Shown here piece by piece: positions 7,568 to 15,993 of a stretch of DNA of 64,000 nucleotides (the first letter of the stretch is position 1; every line of letters begins with the position of its first letter). The stretch comes from RHLJ01 sp965242845 (GTDB taxonomy: Bacteria; Bacteroidota; Rhodothermia; Balneolales; Balneolaceae): positions 1,364,001 through 1,428,000 of the forward strand of contig CBDETC010000003.1 of assembly GCA_965242845.1 (NCBI GenBank), read 5' to 3'. The notes beneath the pieces were generated by a model. It had not been told where the DNA came from, ran no database searches, and worked only from the letters and a program-made list of their open reading frames with translations. Position numbers and translations under genes: made by a program.

Positions 7568-9030
7568 TAATCGATACTGAAAGTGGTACCGTCTTTACCA
7601 TCCATTAGCTGAACACCCAAATCCTTTAAATCATCCCTGATTTTATCAGAAAGAGCAAAATCTTTATTTGTTCGGGCTTCTTTTCTGATTTCGATCAATA
7701 AATCAACCAAGCCTCCGGTTAGCTGGAGGTTTCCACTTCCGTCTTCACCAGGCCAGATTCCAAGCACTTCTTCAATAATGGTATGTAGGAATATGTTAAG
7801 TTCGCCAAGGTTGGAAGGAGAGGTACCATCGTTAATTCTTTTTCGAATTTCCTTCAAATGTTCAAAAAGTACTGCAATAGCCTGAGCGGTATTGAAATCG
7901 TCATTCATAACGGCTTCAAATGCAGACTTGAGTGCATCAATATCAAAAGCTTCATATGTTCCAGGCTCTGCTTTTGATATCGTCGAGATCATAGAATGAA
8001 GATTCTTGAGCCCGGTCTCAGCAGCTTCCAAAGCTTCTTCAGAAAAATCCGTAGTACTTCGATAATGGCTTTGAAGCAGGAAGAAACGAATTACCTCCGG
8101 AGACCACGATCTTTTAAGTAATTTGTGGCTTCCATTAAAAAATTCATCCAGGTTGATAGCATTTCCTAACGATTTCCCCATCTTTTGACCTTCCAGGGTA
8201 ACCATATTGTTATGCAGCCAATATTTAACGAAGGAGCAATCGTTCGCACATTCCGACTGAGCAATCTCACATTCATGATGCGGGAACTGGTTCTCAAGTC
8301 CTCCACCATGAATATCAAAGCTTTTGCCAAGGTACTTATTACTCATTACTGAACATTCGATATGCCAGCCCGGGTATCCAACCCCCCAGGGAGAATCCCA
8401 TTTCATGAGGTGGTTTTCATCTGCTCTTTTCCAAAGTGCAAAATCAGCCGCGTTCTTTTTATCAGAGGCTGTTTCAACCCTCGTTCCTGATTCGGCTTCT
8501 TCTACTTTTCTACCGCTGAGCTTTCCATAATCAGGATCTGAGCTTACATCGAAATACACATTTCCGTCAACATCGTAGGCATGTCCTTTTTCAATAAGCG
8601 TTTTGATCATCGAAATTTGCTCAGGGATATGGCCGGTAGCTCTTGGAGAAATATCCGGCCTCAGGACATTCAACTTATCCATGTCTCTGAAATAGGTATA
8701 AGTATATTTCTCAGCAACCTGCATGGGATCAACTTGTTCAAGACGAGCTCTTTTAGCCAGCTTATCTTCACCTTCATCCCCATCACCTACAAGATGGCCT
8801 ACATCCGTAATGTTCTGAACGTATCTCACATTATATCCAAGATAACGGAGGTATCTCAGCACGACATCAAACGAAACATAACTCTTAGCGTGACCTAAAT
8901 GAGCATCACCATAGACGGTAGGTCCACATACATACATTCCTACGAAAGGAGGGTTGATGGGCTGGAACTCTTCTTTGGTTCTTGAGAGTGTGTTGTAAAC
9001 GAATAATTTTGACGAATCCTGATCTGCCAC
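7567..9030 (-). CDS. cysS: Cysteinyl-tRNA synthetase
   Basis: 487 residues from a GTG start. This class Ia synthetase charges tRNA-Cys with cysteine. Visible motifs are the zinc-binding YVCGPTVYGDAHLGHAKSY (with the HIGH-type HLGH), GWHIECSVMS and HHECEIAQSE (further zinc ligands and active site), and the KMSKS loop as KMGKSLGNAI. The C-terminal DALR-type helical domain ends at FSID. Length is normal for the family. A 68-base gap separates it from the asparaginase-family gene on the same strand. Confidence 0.96.
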   Translation of the reverse strand: MADQDSSKLFVYNTLSRTKEEFQPINPPFVGMYVCGPTVYGDAHLGHAKSYVSFDVVLRYLRYLGYNVRYVQNITDVGHLVGDGDEGEDKLAKRARLEQVDPMQVAEKYTYTYFRDMDKLNVLRPDISPRATGHIPEQISMIKTLIEKGHAYDVDGNVYFDVSSDPDYGKLSGRKVEEAESGTRVETASDKKNAADFALWKRADENHLMKWDSPWGVGYPGWHIECSVMSNKYLGKSFDIHGGGLENQFPHHECEIAQSECANDCSFVKYWLHNNMVTLEGQKMGKSLGNAINLDEFFNGSHKLLKRSWSPEVIRFFLLQSHYRSTTDFSEEALEAAETGLKNLHSMISTISKAEPGTYEAFDIDALKSAFEAVMNDDFNTAQAIAVLFEHLKEIRKRINDGTSPSNLGELNIFLHTIIEEVLGIWPGEDGSGNLQLTGGLVDLLIEIRKEARTNKDFALSDKIRDDLKDLGVQLMDGKDGTTFSID

Positions 9031-9098
9031 TAAAACGGGATTTTATTTCAGCTAAAAAGAAGCGTGAAAATACGGGTTACAGTGAATAATTGTGAGCG

Positions 9099-10064
9099 TT
9101 ATTTTGAGTTGAGAACGAATTCAGTTGTTGAGTATTCATCCATCTCATTAGAACGAACAGCATAGGTAAATCCTTTATAGACTGAATACGCTCCATATTC
9201 TCCATTTTTATTTAACGCCAGAAAGCCAACCTGCAGATTGGTGTGGTCTTCATGCTTTTCAATAATGCGTTGTGCTGCTGCTTTACAAGCTTCATTTGGA
9301 CTCATTCCGTTTCTCATCATCTCAACTATAATGGCACTTCCGGCTGTTCGAATAATAGCTTCACCTAAGCCTGTTGCACATGCTGCTCCTACTTCATTAT
9401 CTACAAAAAGTCCGGCCCCGATGATAGGGGAGTCACCAACTCGACCATGCATTTTATACCTCAAACCACTTGTAGTGCACGCTCCAGCAAGGTTACCCTC
9501 TGCATCAAGAGCAATGGAGGCAATTGTATCGTGATTTTCGATATTTATAACCGGTTTGTATTCAGAAGTTTTGAGCCATTCCTCCCAGGCTTTTTTGGTT
9601 TTCTCTGTAAGCAGTTCTTTTTTCTGAAAGCCTTGCTCAAGAGCAAATTGGTAAGCTCCTTCTCCAGCTAACATAACATGGGGAGTTTCTTCCATGACTT
9701 TTCGTGCGACGGAGATTGGGTTTTCAATATGTTGTAGAAAAGCTACCGAACCGCATTCATTTTTGTGATTCATGATGCAGGCATCCAGAGTTACGAATCC
9801 ATCTCTATCCGGGCTTCCTCCAATGCCAACTGTGGTTCCCCTTGGATCTGATTCGACTACTTTTACTCCCTGTTCCACGGCATCGAGAGCGGTACCATTT
9901 TCTTGTAAAATCTCCCAGGAGACCTTATTTGCAACTACTCCATGATCCCAGGTTGAAATAACGATAGGTTTGCTTCGAATTTTTGATTTAGGCAGAAGAG
10001 GGGATACAACCGTTGATGTACCTGCCAAAGCAGTTAGTTTTAAAAAGTCTCGTCTGGTTCCCAT
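9099..10064 (-). CDS. Exported N4-(beta-N-acetylglucosaminyl)-L-asparaginase family hydrolase
   Basis: 321 residues with a Tat signal peptide (TRRDFLKLTALAGTS). An Ntn-hydrolase of the glycosylasparaginase / isoaspartyl peptidase family: the precursor is cut before the catalytic Thr in NHDTIAS (Thr180), giving alpha and beta chains. The substrate-site motifs DPRGTTVGIGGSPDRDG, DACIMNHKNECGSVAFLQ and RVGDSPIIGAGLFVDNEVGAACATGLGE are split here by position, near residues 73-90, 94-111 and 209-236. The motif is HDTIA in place of the more common HDTIG. It would release oligosaccharides or amides from Asn-linked glycopeptides in the periplasm. Confidence 0.88.
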   Translation of the reverse strand: MGTRRDFLKLTALAGTSTVVSPLLPKSKIRSKPIVISTWDHGVVANKVSWEILQENGTALDAVEQGVKVVESDPRGTTVGIGGSPDRDGFVTLDACIMNHKNECGSVAFLQHIENPISVARKVMEETPHVMLAGEGAYQFALEQGFQKKELLTEKTKKAWEEWLKTSEYKPVINIENHDTIASIALDAEGNLAGACTTSGLRYKMHGRVGDSPIIGAGLFVDNEVGAACATGLGEAIIRTAGSAIIVEMMRNGMSPNEACKAAAQRIIEKHEDHTNLQVGFLALNKNGEYGAYSVYKGFTYAVRSNEMDEYSTTEFVLNSK

Positions 10065-10206
10065 AACTATTTGTTTTATTGTGAAGATGAGGATTCGAAA
10101 GAAGAACTCAAAGCTGGGTACTTTTTATTGATAAAATCGATCATGTTTTTTTATCAGAGAAACAAGATTATGTGCTCATTAATTGAACTGATAAATCAAT
10201 AGATCA

Positions 10207-10515
10207 ATGATTAAGCATATTGTGATGTGGAGGCTTTTAGAGGAAGCGAATGGAAAGCCAAAAAAGGAAAACGCGAGTGCATTCAAGCAAATGCTAGAAG
10301 CACTTCCGGAAAAGGTGGATGCACTGCAATCCCTGGAAGTTGGGATTGGATATCTTGACGCTGAGGGCCCGGTTTTTGATATGGTCTTAACGACTACTCA
10401 TCATGATAAGGAAGCATTACAAGCCTATGCGGTTCATCCTGAACATGTAAAGGTGGTTGAATTTGCTAAAACCATTGTGGAAGAACGAAGGGTAGTAGAT
10501 TACGAAACTGATTAG
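10207..10515 (+). CDS. Dabb (stress-responsive alpha/beta barrel) domain protein
   Basis: 102 residues. The start IKHIVMWRL, the helix ALPEKVDALQSLEVGIG and the closing VHPEHVKVVEFAKTIVEERRVVDYE are typical of the dimeric ferredoxin-like Dabb fold. Biochemical function is not defined in most members. It lies 5 bases upstream of the Smr gene and starts a tight three-gene run with a MutS-family protein. Confidence 0.85.
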   Translation: MIKHIVMWRLLEEANGKPKKENASAFKQMLEALPEKVDALQSLEVGIGYLDAEGPVFDMVLTTTHHDKEALQAYAVHPEHVKVVEFAKTIVEERRVVDYETD

Positions 10516-10520
10516 AGGTT

Positions 10521-10793
10521 ATGGAAGAATTTGAATCTGTTGAGTTACCTATTGATGGCATTCTGGATCTGCATTTCTTCCAGCCGAAAGAGGTGAAAGA
10601 TTTAGTGCCGGATTATATCGAAGCCTGCCTCGAAAAAGAGATTTACTCCCTTAGAATTATTCATGGGAAAGGAAAAGGGGTACTCAGACGAATGGTTCAT
10701 TCCATCTTAGAAAAAAACGAGCATGTACTTTCTTTCCGACTTGCAGATGATTCGAGCAGTTGGGGAGCTACACTTGTAGAATTAAAGAACTAA
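10521..10793 (+). CDS. Stand-alone Smr-domain protein
   Basis: 90 residues, essentially one Smr domain: LDLHFFQPKEV with the LDxH motif at about residues 16-19, then the HGKGKGVLR loop and GATLVELKN. Smr domains are endonuclease or nucleic-acid-binding modules usually fused to the C-terminus of MutS2. Here the domain is a separate gene, followed with no gap by a MutS-family gene. A GAGGT ribosome binding site precedes the ATG. A functional pair with the next protein is inferred from this arrangement. Confidence 0.88.
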   Translation: MEEFESVELPIDGILDLHFFQPKEVKDLVPDYIEACLEKEIYSLRIIHGKGKGVLRRMVHSILEKNEHVLSFRLADDSSSWGATLVELKN

Positions 10794-12623
10794 ATGATGA
10801 CGAAAGAAAAGCTTGAGAAACATCTTGAGTACCATATCCAACGATTAGGACGGATAATCAACGAAAGGGAACGAGTAAGTACGATCTACTCGCGAGTCAG
10901 GCTTTTATACTTTATAGTAGCTCTGATAACAATTTACCTTAGCTATGGAACCATGCCGGTATGGGCCTATTTGTTAAGCCTTATCGGTTGGGTTACCGGC
11001 TTTTTGGTACTACTTGACAGGCATCGAAGAGTGTATCAGTCTCAGGAGAAGTTCGAGCATTTAAAAAGCATTAAACAGGAACACATCGCGAGAATGAATC
11101 TTGACTGGGATTCAATTGACTATCGATCTGTTAATTATGATGCGAAGCAGCATTTTTTCGCAAATGATTTTGATCTTATTGGTAAACACTCGCTATCTCA
11201 TCTCATAGACACGTCTATTTACCAGGCCAGTTCGATAAGGCTCATAGAAATCCTTCTTTCTACCAGTCCAAGCAAAGAAAGAATAGCCTACCAACAGCAG
11301 CTCATTAAAGAGCTTGCTCCCAGAACAGCATTCAGGGATAAGCTAAGAGTGCTTGGTTTATTCACAGCAAAGCATGGGTCGGAGAAAGACTGGACAACGG
11401 AAGAGATGCTTGAGTGGCTTCGATTACCTAAAAGAGAAGAACTGAAGTTCCCCTTAATACTTCTCTGGGTGCTCTTTGGGATAAATGTTGTATGTACCAC
11501 ACTGTTTCTCTTTGAATTAATAAATCCTTTACCTCTTATAGTTGGCATCATTGCTTACCTGGTGACTTTTAAGTTCAATGATCACAAAATCAAAACTCTT
11601 TTGGACTCTGCGTATCAAATCGAGATAATGCTGAATCGTTTAAAGGAGATACTGCTACATATTGAGGAATTCAAAGCACCAGCTGATAGCGAATTAGAAG
11701 CCTTACTGGAGGTGTTTCAGAAAAGAGGGGAGAGACCTACCAAGTTTATAAAAAAGATCCAGAAATTGATGAGTAAGGCTTCACTTAAAAAGAGTGAAGT
11801 AATCTGGATTGTTGTGAATACGATTATTCCCTGGGACTATCATTATTCCTGGAAGGTCGAAGAATTAAAAGAAGAACTTGAACCAAAACTCTCGAAATGG
11901 TTGGATGCATTGTATGAATTGGAGGCATTTAGCTCTTTGTCGAACTTTGCAATGCTTAACCCTAAATATGCCTGGCCGGAGTTCGAAATCGATTCTAACA
12001 CCCTTTTTGAATCAAAGGGATTAGGCCATCCATTAATTTCTTCAGTCTCAAGGGTTGATAATGATTTCAAGGTAGAGAAAGGAAAAGAACTCTTTTTGAT
12101 AACAGGCTCTAACATGGCTGGAAAAAGTACATTCCTTAGAACGGTTGGAGTAAATCTGATTCTTGCATATTCAGGGGCTCCCGTTTGTGCGGATTCTTTT
12201 AGAACAGATCTCTTCCGGGTTTTTTCTAGTATCAATATCACGGATTCACTTGATGATGGCCTTTCACACTTTTATGCAGAAGTGAAACGTCTTAGAAAAC
12301 TATTGGATGAGCTTTTGAAAGAAGACGAAGTCCCGCTGTTCTTTTTCGTGGATGAAATCTACCGGGGTACAAACAACAGGGAGAGGTATGCGGGAAGTGC
12401 TGCCTTTTTAAAGGATGTGGCAGGTAAGAACGGAATTGGATTGGTTTCTTCGCATGACTTGGAGCTTGCTGATCTTGATAAGGAGATTCCCCAGTTAAGC
12501 AACTGGCATTTTGTTGAGAAGATTGAGCAAGGCAAGATGAGTTTCGAATATAAATTCAAACCTGGACCTTGCCCAAGCACAAATGCGTTACATATTATGA
12601 AGATGGAGGGTTTACCTACCTAA
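10794..12623 (+). CDS. Membrane-anchored MutS-family ATPase
   Basis: 609 residues. The C-terminal third is a MutS ATPase: Walker A GSNMAGKSTFLRT (about residues 437-449), then Walker B FFVDEIYRGTNNRER (about 515-530) and SSHDLELADL. The N-terminal part is unlike MutS1 or MutS2: two membrane helices at about 37-74 (LLYFIVALITIYLSYG, LLSLIGWVTGFLVLL) and another hydrophobic pair at about 217-262. The mismatch-recognition domains are absent. Such MutS-related membrane proteins are known in Bacteroidota, with no defined role. The gene begins at the base after the Smr stop, so it appears as a split and membrane-tethered analogue of MutS2. Confidence 0.85.
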   Translation: MMTKEKLEKHLEYHIQRLGRIINERERVSTIYSRVRLLYFIVALITIYLSYGTMPVWAYLLSLIGWVTGFLVLLDRHRRVYQSQEKFEHLKSIKQEHIARMNLDWDSIDYRSVNYDAKQHFFANDFDLIGKHSLSHLIDTSIYQASSIRLIEILLSTSPSKERIAYQQQLIKELAPRTAFRDKLRVLGLFTAKHGSEKDWTTEEMLEWLRLPKREELKFPLILLWVLFGINVVCTTLFLFELINPLPLIVGIIAYLVTFKFNDHKIKTLLDSAYQIEIMLNRLKEILLHIEEFKAPADSELEALLEVFQKRGERPTKFIKKIQKLMSKASLKKSEVIWIVVNTIIPWDYHYSWKVEELKEELEPKLSKWLDALYELEAFSSLSNFAMLNPKYAWPEFEIDSNTLFESKGLGHPLISSVSRVDNDFKVEKGKELFLITGSNMAGKSTFLRTVGVNLILAYSGAPVCADSFRTDLFRVFSSINITDSLDDGLSHFYAEVKRLRKLLDELLKEDEVPLFFFVDEIYRGTNNRERYAGSAAFLKDVAGKNGIGLVSSHDLELADLDKEIPQLSNWHFVEKIEQGKMSFEYKFKPGPCPSTNALHIMKMEGLPT

Positions 12624-12633
12624 GAGTTAATAA

Positions 12634-12667
12634 TTAATGGTTACTATCGAAAACGAATAACCATTAA
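12634..12667. repeat. Palindromic repeat between convergent genes
   Basis: TTAATGGTTA and its exact reverse complement TAACCATTAA flank a 14-base loop. It lies between the MutS-family gene and a convergent GH16 gene. It shares the TTAATGGTTA arm with elements at 7259-7302 and, more loosely, 27869-27901. Confidence 0.6.
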
Positions 12668-12674
12668 CAAATAA

Positions 12675-13517
12675 CTACTCTTCTTCTAACTCGAATACCC
12701 TTACGTAATCAATCTCGAAGGTAGCCGGGAAGTTGTTGTCATTCAAACCCTGAGCTCCGCCCCAGTCGCCACCAACAGCCAGGTTTAACAGGAAAAAATG
12801 AGGTTTGTCAAAAGGCCACTCATCATTCGTTGCATCAGTTATTTTGTTGAAGGCAAAAATGATATTGGTCTCATCTTCAACATAGAATCGGATTCGGTCT
12901 TCTTCCCAAAGAATTCCAAAGACATTGAATTCTTCCTCGATATCATTTAATGCAATCGGACCAGAACCCCGGGCAGTTCCATCTCTATGATTAAAAGCTC
13001 CTGTATGAACCGTAGCATAAAACTGATTGGGAGCATAGCTTACATATTCCATGATATCAATCTCGCCACTTTCGGGCCAGGAAGTACCGGTTCTGATCGC
13101 GTCACCAAGCATCCATATAGCAGGCCACAATCCATTTCCTTTTAAGTCGGGCATTTTTGCACGAATCTCCATTTTATGACCAGGGCCAAAAGCCTGAACA
13201 CTGGTCATGCGAGCAGAAGTGTAATCACCGACATCCTGTCCGTCATCAATTTTGCGTGCGATGATCTTCAATACTCCATCACTTACTTCAATGTTTTCCG
13301 GGGAAGCCGTGTAGTCCTGAAGTTCATTATTCCCCCAACCACTTGCCCCTAATTCCGGAACCCAGTTATCCCTGTTCCAGGTGGTGCCATCAAACTCGTC
13401 GCTCCAGACCAGGCCATCTAGTTCTGAGCCTTCATCTTCAGATGAAGAACTGTCTTTACAGCTTATGGTTAATACAGAAATGAATGCGAGTAAAAAGAAT
13501 CCTTTTAGATATCTCAT
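12675..13517 (-). CDS. GH16 family beta-glucanase lipoprotein (laminarinase-like)
   Basis: 280 residues with a lipoprotein signal (LTISC, Cys20). The GH16 catalytic motif GEIDIMEYVS gives nucleophile Glu152, Asp154 and acid/base Glu157. Other family markers are LVWSDEFDG at the start of the fold, GNNELQDYT, GNGLWPAIWMLG and the closing ATFEIDYVRVFE. The pattern fits GH16 endo-beta-1,3-glucanases that degrade laminarin. It would act on the outer membrane. It lies 11 bases downstream of a paralogous GH16 gene, which suggests local duplication. No SusC/SusD pair is in the window. Confidence 0.92.
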   Translation of the reverse strand: MRYLKGFFLLAFISVLTISCKDSSSSEDEGSELDGLVWSDEFDGTTWNRDNWVPELGASGWGNNELQDYTASPENIEVSDGVLKIIARKIDDGQDVGDYTSARMTSVQAFGPGHKMEIRAKMPDLKGNGLWPAIWMLGDAIRTGTSWPESGEIDIMEYVSYAPNQFYATVHTGAFNHRDGTARGSGPIALNDIEEEFNVFGILWEEDRIRFYVEDETNIIFAFNKITDATNDEWPFDKPHFFLLNLAVGGDWGGAQGLNDNNFPATFEIDYVRVFELEEE

Positions 13518-13528
13518 AAAATCTTGTG

Positions 13529-14356
13529 TTATTTCAATTGCCAGACACGAACGTAATCGACCTGCATTGTGGATGGAAATATTGCATCATTAACACCCTT
13601 GGCACCTCCTAAATTCCCACCAACAGCAATGTTTAGTAGAAAATAAAAAGGCTCGTCGAATGGCCAGTTGTCGTTGTTAGAAAATCTTGGTCGGTTAAAC
13701 GTGAGTAATACATTGTCTATTTCATCCACATAAAAATGGAGGACATCTTCTTCCCAGAGAATTCCAAAATTATGAAACTTCTCTTCAATGGTTGGTAGTG
13801 GTACAAAATCGGAACTGACCTGGGTGCCATCCACATGATTATTAGCATTGGTATGAATAGTTACTAATACGGAATCAGGTCGGTAGCTTACATATTCCAT
13901 GATGTCAATTTCTCCAGAGTCGGGCCAGCCATTTCCTTCCCTGAAGGGTTCGCCTAACATCCAGATAGCCGGCCAAACCCCATTTCCTTTTAGCTCAGGC
14001 ATTTTTGCTCTGATTTCCATACGGCCATATTTGAAGGACTTTCTGCTATTCAGTCGAGCGGAAGTATAGTCACCTACATTTTGTCCTTCACCTGTTTTTC
14101 GGGCGGTAATATGAAGGATTCCATCCTTTACAATGGCGTTACCTGCTTCTTTCGGTTGATAATCCTGAAGCTCATTATTTCCCCAGCCCCAGTCACCTTC
14201 TTCAAAAATCCACTCAGATTCATTTACCTCCGTTCCATCGAACTCATCGCTCCAAACCAATTCGGCTTGTTCCCATTTAGAGAAGTTGTAGGGTTCCTCT
14301 GGTTGGCAACCAGCATAGACCAAGCCTATAGTGAGTAGAATGAATAGTTTTTTCAT
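13529..14356 (-). CDS. GH16 family beta-glucanase lipoprotein, second copy
   Basis: 275 residues from ATG at 14356. An in-frame ATG 11 codons upstream falls inside a dispersed repeat, and the later start gives a proper lipoprotein signal (LVYAGC, Cys17). Catalytic motif GEIDIMEYVS with Glu149, Asp151, Glu154, and the same markers as its neighbour (LVWSDEFDG, WGNNELQDY, GVWPAIWMLG, MQVDYVRVWQ). It is clearly a paralogue of the downstream gene but differs in loops near the active site, so the two may cut different laminarin structures. First gene of a two-gene operon. Confidence 0.92.
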   Translation of the reverse strand: MKKLFILLTIGLVYAGCQPEEPYNFSKWEQAELVWSDEFDGTEVNESEWIFEEGDWGWGNNELQDYQPKEAGNAIVKDGILHITARKTGEGQNVGDYTSARLNSRKSFKYGRMEIRAKMPELKGNGVWPAIWMLGEPFREGNGWPDSGEIDIMEYVSYRPDSVLVTIHTNANNHVDGTQVSSDFVPLPTIEEKFHNFGILWEEDVLHFYVDEIDNVLLTFNRPRFSNNDNWPFDEPFYFLLNIAVGGNLGGAKGVNDAIFPSTMQVDYVRVWQLK

Positions 14357-14384
14357 GAGAGTGAGTTGATTGGCCTTAGCAAAG

Positions 14385-14492
14385 GTCATTCTGAGTCCGC
14401 CTTCCGAAGTACTCGTACGGAGGACAGGCGAAAGCGAAGAATCAACATATTCCGAATGTGTGTTGATCCTTCGGAAGTATCCTCAGGATGAC
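14385..14492. repeat. Composite palindromic repeat (GTCATTCTGA type)
   Basis: Outer arms GTCATTCTGAG (14385-14395) and CTCAGGATGAC (14482-14492) pair with one mismatch; inside lies a second inverted pair built on ATCAACA / TGTTGAT. The block at 14397-14428 matches 26105-26136 at 30 of 32 positions. The gap 14357-14663 otherwise holds no convincing gene. Confidence 0.7.
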
Positions 14493-14663
14493 TTTTAAAA
14501 GGCGAGACCGAATTTCTGTAATTCAAACCTCATTTTCTAGAATAAACTCTGACATTTTTAAAAAAGTGGTAAAGAACTTTTATTACAGTTTCGTTACAGA
14601 AAATAGCTTCGAATTTCTTTTATTGTTCAAAACTAACTACCGGGTATACTACTGCTGTCTGAA

Positions 14664-14867
14664 ATGGAACAAATTATTTCAACCATCCTTCTTATCGTAT
14701 TGATCTATATCCTGATCGGGATTGTATTCACAGTCATTTTTATCTGGAAGGGATTGTCTAAAGTAGATGAAGGGGTGGTAGGAAGCGGTAAGCTCTTCAA
14801 AGTATTAATCTTTCCTGGTATGGTCGCCTTCTGGCCTGTGTTCTTAGCTAAATGGAGGAAAGTATGA
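14664..14867 (+). CDS. Small two-helix membrane protein of the Rieske operon
   Basis: 67 residues: one long helix IISTILLIVLIYILIGIVFTVIFIW, a polar loop KGLSKVDEGVVGSG and a second hydrophobic segment VLIFPGMVAFWPVFLAKW. No known family is evident to me. It begins a chain of overlapping genes (ATGA overlap with the next), so it is probably a subunit or assembly factor of the membrane redox protein encoded two genes later. Confidence 0.7.
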   Translation: MEQIISTILLIVLIYILIGIVFTVIFIWKGLSKVDEGVVGSGKLFKVLIFPGMVAFWPVFLAKWRKV

Positions 14868-14959
14868 AAGCATCCCTTCGTAAGTCGCACCTAAGGATCT
14901 GGGTATTGGTAACCCTTGTTGTATTAACCCTCATTATTCTGGCATCACCATGGGCGTAA
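14864..14959 (+). CDS. 31-residue single-helix microprotein
   Basis: A short frame of 31 codons (MKASLRKSHLRIW, then VLVTLVVLTLIILAS and PWA). It starts in an ATGA overlap with the previous stop and has a GGAGGA ribosome binding site at 14854-14859. It ends nine bases into the next gene. The basic N-terminus followed by one hydrophobic helix predicts an N-in membrane peptide. Overlaps on both sides argue that it is translated, possibly as a small subunit of the Rieske membrane protein. No family is recognised. Confidence 0.6.
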   Translation: MKASLRKSHLRIWVLVTLVVLTLIILASPWA

Positions 14960-15993
14960 ATTATACCTCCGTTTTATGGAATAGGCAGAAGAAGGGATAC
15001 GATAAAATCCTATGGCTTGGTATTCTCTTGATGCTTGTATGCTTTGTTGCTTTTCAGCTGCTCTTCCATCCACAAATAACAGCAGAAACCTTAGTAATCC
15101 GGGCAACTGCTGTAACGGCGTTTGTGCTCCTTCATATCATTTTGGCCATTGGACCTCTGGCGCGATTGAATACCAAATTTCTCCCGCTGCTTTATAATCG
15201 GCGGCATCTGGGGGTATCCATGTTCTTCATCGCATTAATTCACGGTGCATTTTCCATTATACAATTTCATGCTCTTGGTGATGTGAATGCAATTGTAAGT
15301 GTATTTACCTCAAACCAGCATTATCAATCGATCAGTGAGTTCCCGTTTCAGATTCTTGGTTTCCTGGCCCTGGTGATCCTATTCTTTATGGCGGCAACCA
15401 GCCATGATTTTTGGCTGCATAATCTCTCCCCAAAAGTCTGGAAAACCCTGCATATGGGTGTGTATCTGGCGTATGGAATGTTGGTACTACACGTCGCTTT
15501 AGGCGCACTTCAATATGAAAGTCACCCGGTATACTGGGTGCTACTAATGGCAGGTTTTATAGGGATAGCGGGTCTTCATTTAGCTGCTGGAATCAAAGAA
15601 AACAAAAGACTTTCAGCCGACAAAAATAAACTGGAGAGTGAGGGCTTTTATGAAGTGAGTCCTGTTTCAGAAATTCCTGAGAAATGCGCCAAAACGGTCT
15701 TTATTGATGGGCAGAACATTGCCATCTTTAAATACGAAGGAAAAGTTTCGGCCGTCCATAATGTGTGCAAGCATCAAATGGGGCCATTAGGGGAGGGGAA
15801 GATCGTAGATGGCTGCATTACTTGTCCATGGCATGGCTATCAGTATCTACCTGAAAACGGTCAATCACCACCGCCGTTTACTGAAATCTTGCATACTTAC
15901 GAAGTGAAGGTGAATAATGGAATGGTTTGGGTGAATCCTACTCCAAAACCAGAAGGTACCTTTGTTGAACCAGCAATCGTGGAGGGAGCATGA
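14950..15993 (+). CDS. Ferric-reductase-like membrane protein with C-terminal Rieske domain
   Basis: 347 residues. The N-terminal ~215 residues hold about six membrane helices with several helix-borne histidines (VLLHIILA, NRRHLGV, ALIHGAFS, LHMGVYLAYGMLVLHVA), the pattern of heme-b ferric reductase-like or MsrQ-like domains. The C-terminal part is a Rieske [2Fe-2S] domain with Cys273-x-His275 (VCKHQMGPLGEG) and Cys292-x-x-His295 (CPWHGYQY). This would move electrons between the cluster and membrane hemes. The start overlaps the microprotein and the end overlaps the next gene by four bases, so it is one operon. Confidence 0.85.
   Translation: MGVNYTSVLWNRQKKGYDKILWLGILLMLVCFVAFQLLFHPQITAETLVIRATAVTAFVLLHIILAIGPLARLNTKFLPLLYNRRHLGVSMFFIALIHGAFSIIQFHALGDVNAIVSVFTSNQHYQSISEFPFQILGFLALVILFFMAATSHDFWLHNLSPKVWKTLHMGVYLAYGMLVLHVALGALQYESHPVYWVLLMAGFIGIAGLHLAAGIKENKRLSADKNKLESEGFYEVSPVSEIPEKCAKTVFIDGQNIAIFKYEGKVSAVHNVCKHQMGPLGEGKIVDGCITCPWHGYQYLPENGQSPPPFTEILHTYEVKVNNGMVWVNPTPKPEGTFVEPAIVEGA

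Noticed and set aside
14488..14703. 71-codon plus-strand frame after the repeat
   Set aside because: It begins inside the repeat element, has no ribosome binding site and overlaps the better supported 67-residue membrane protein.
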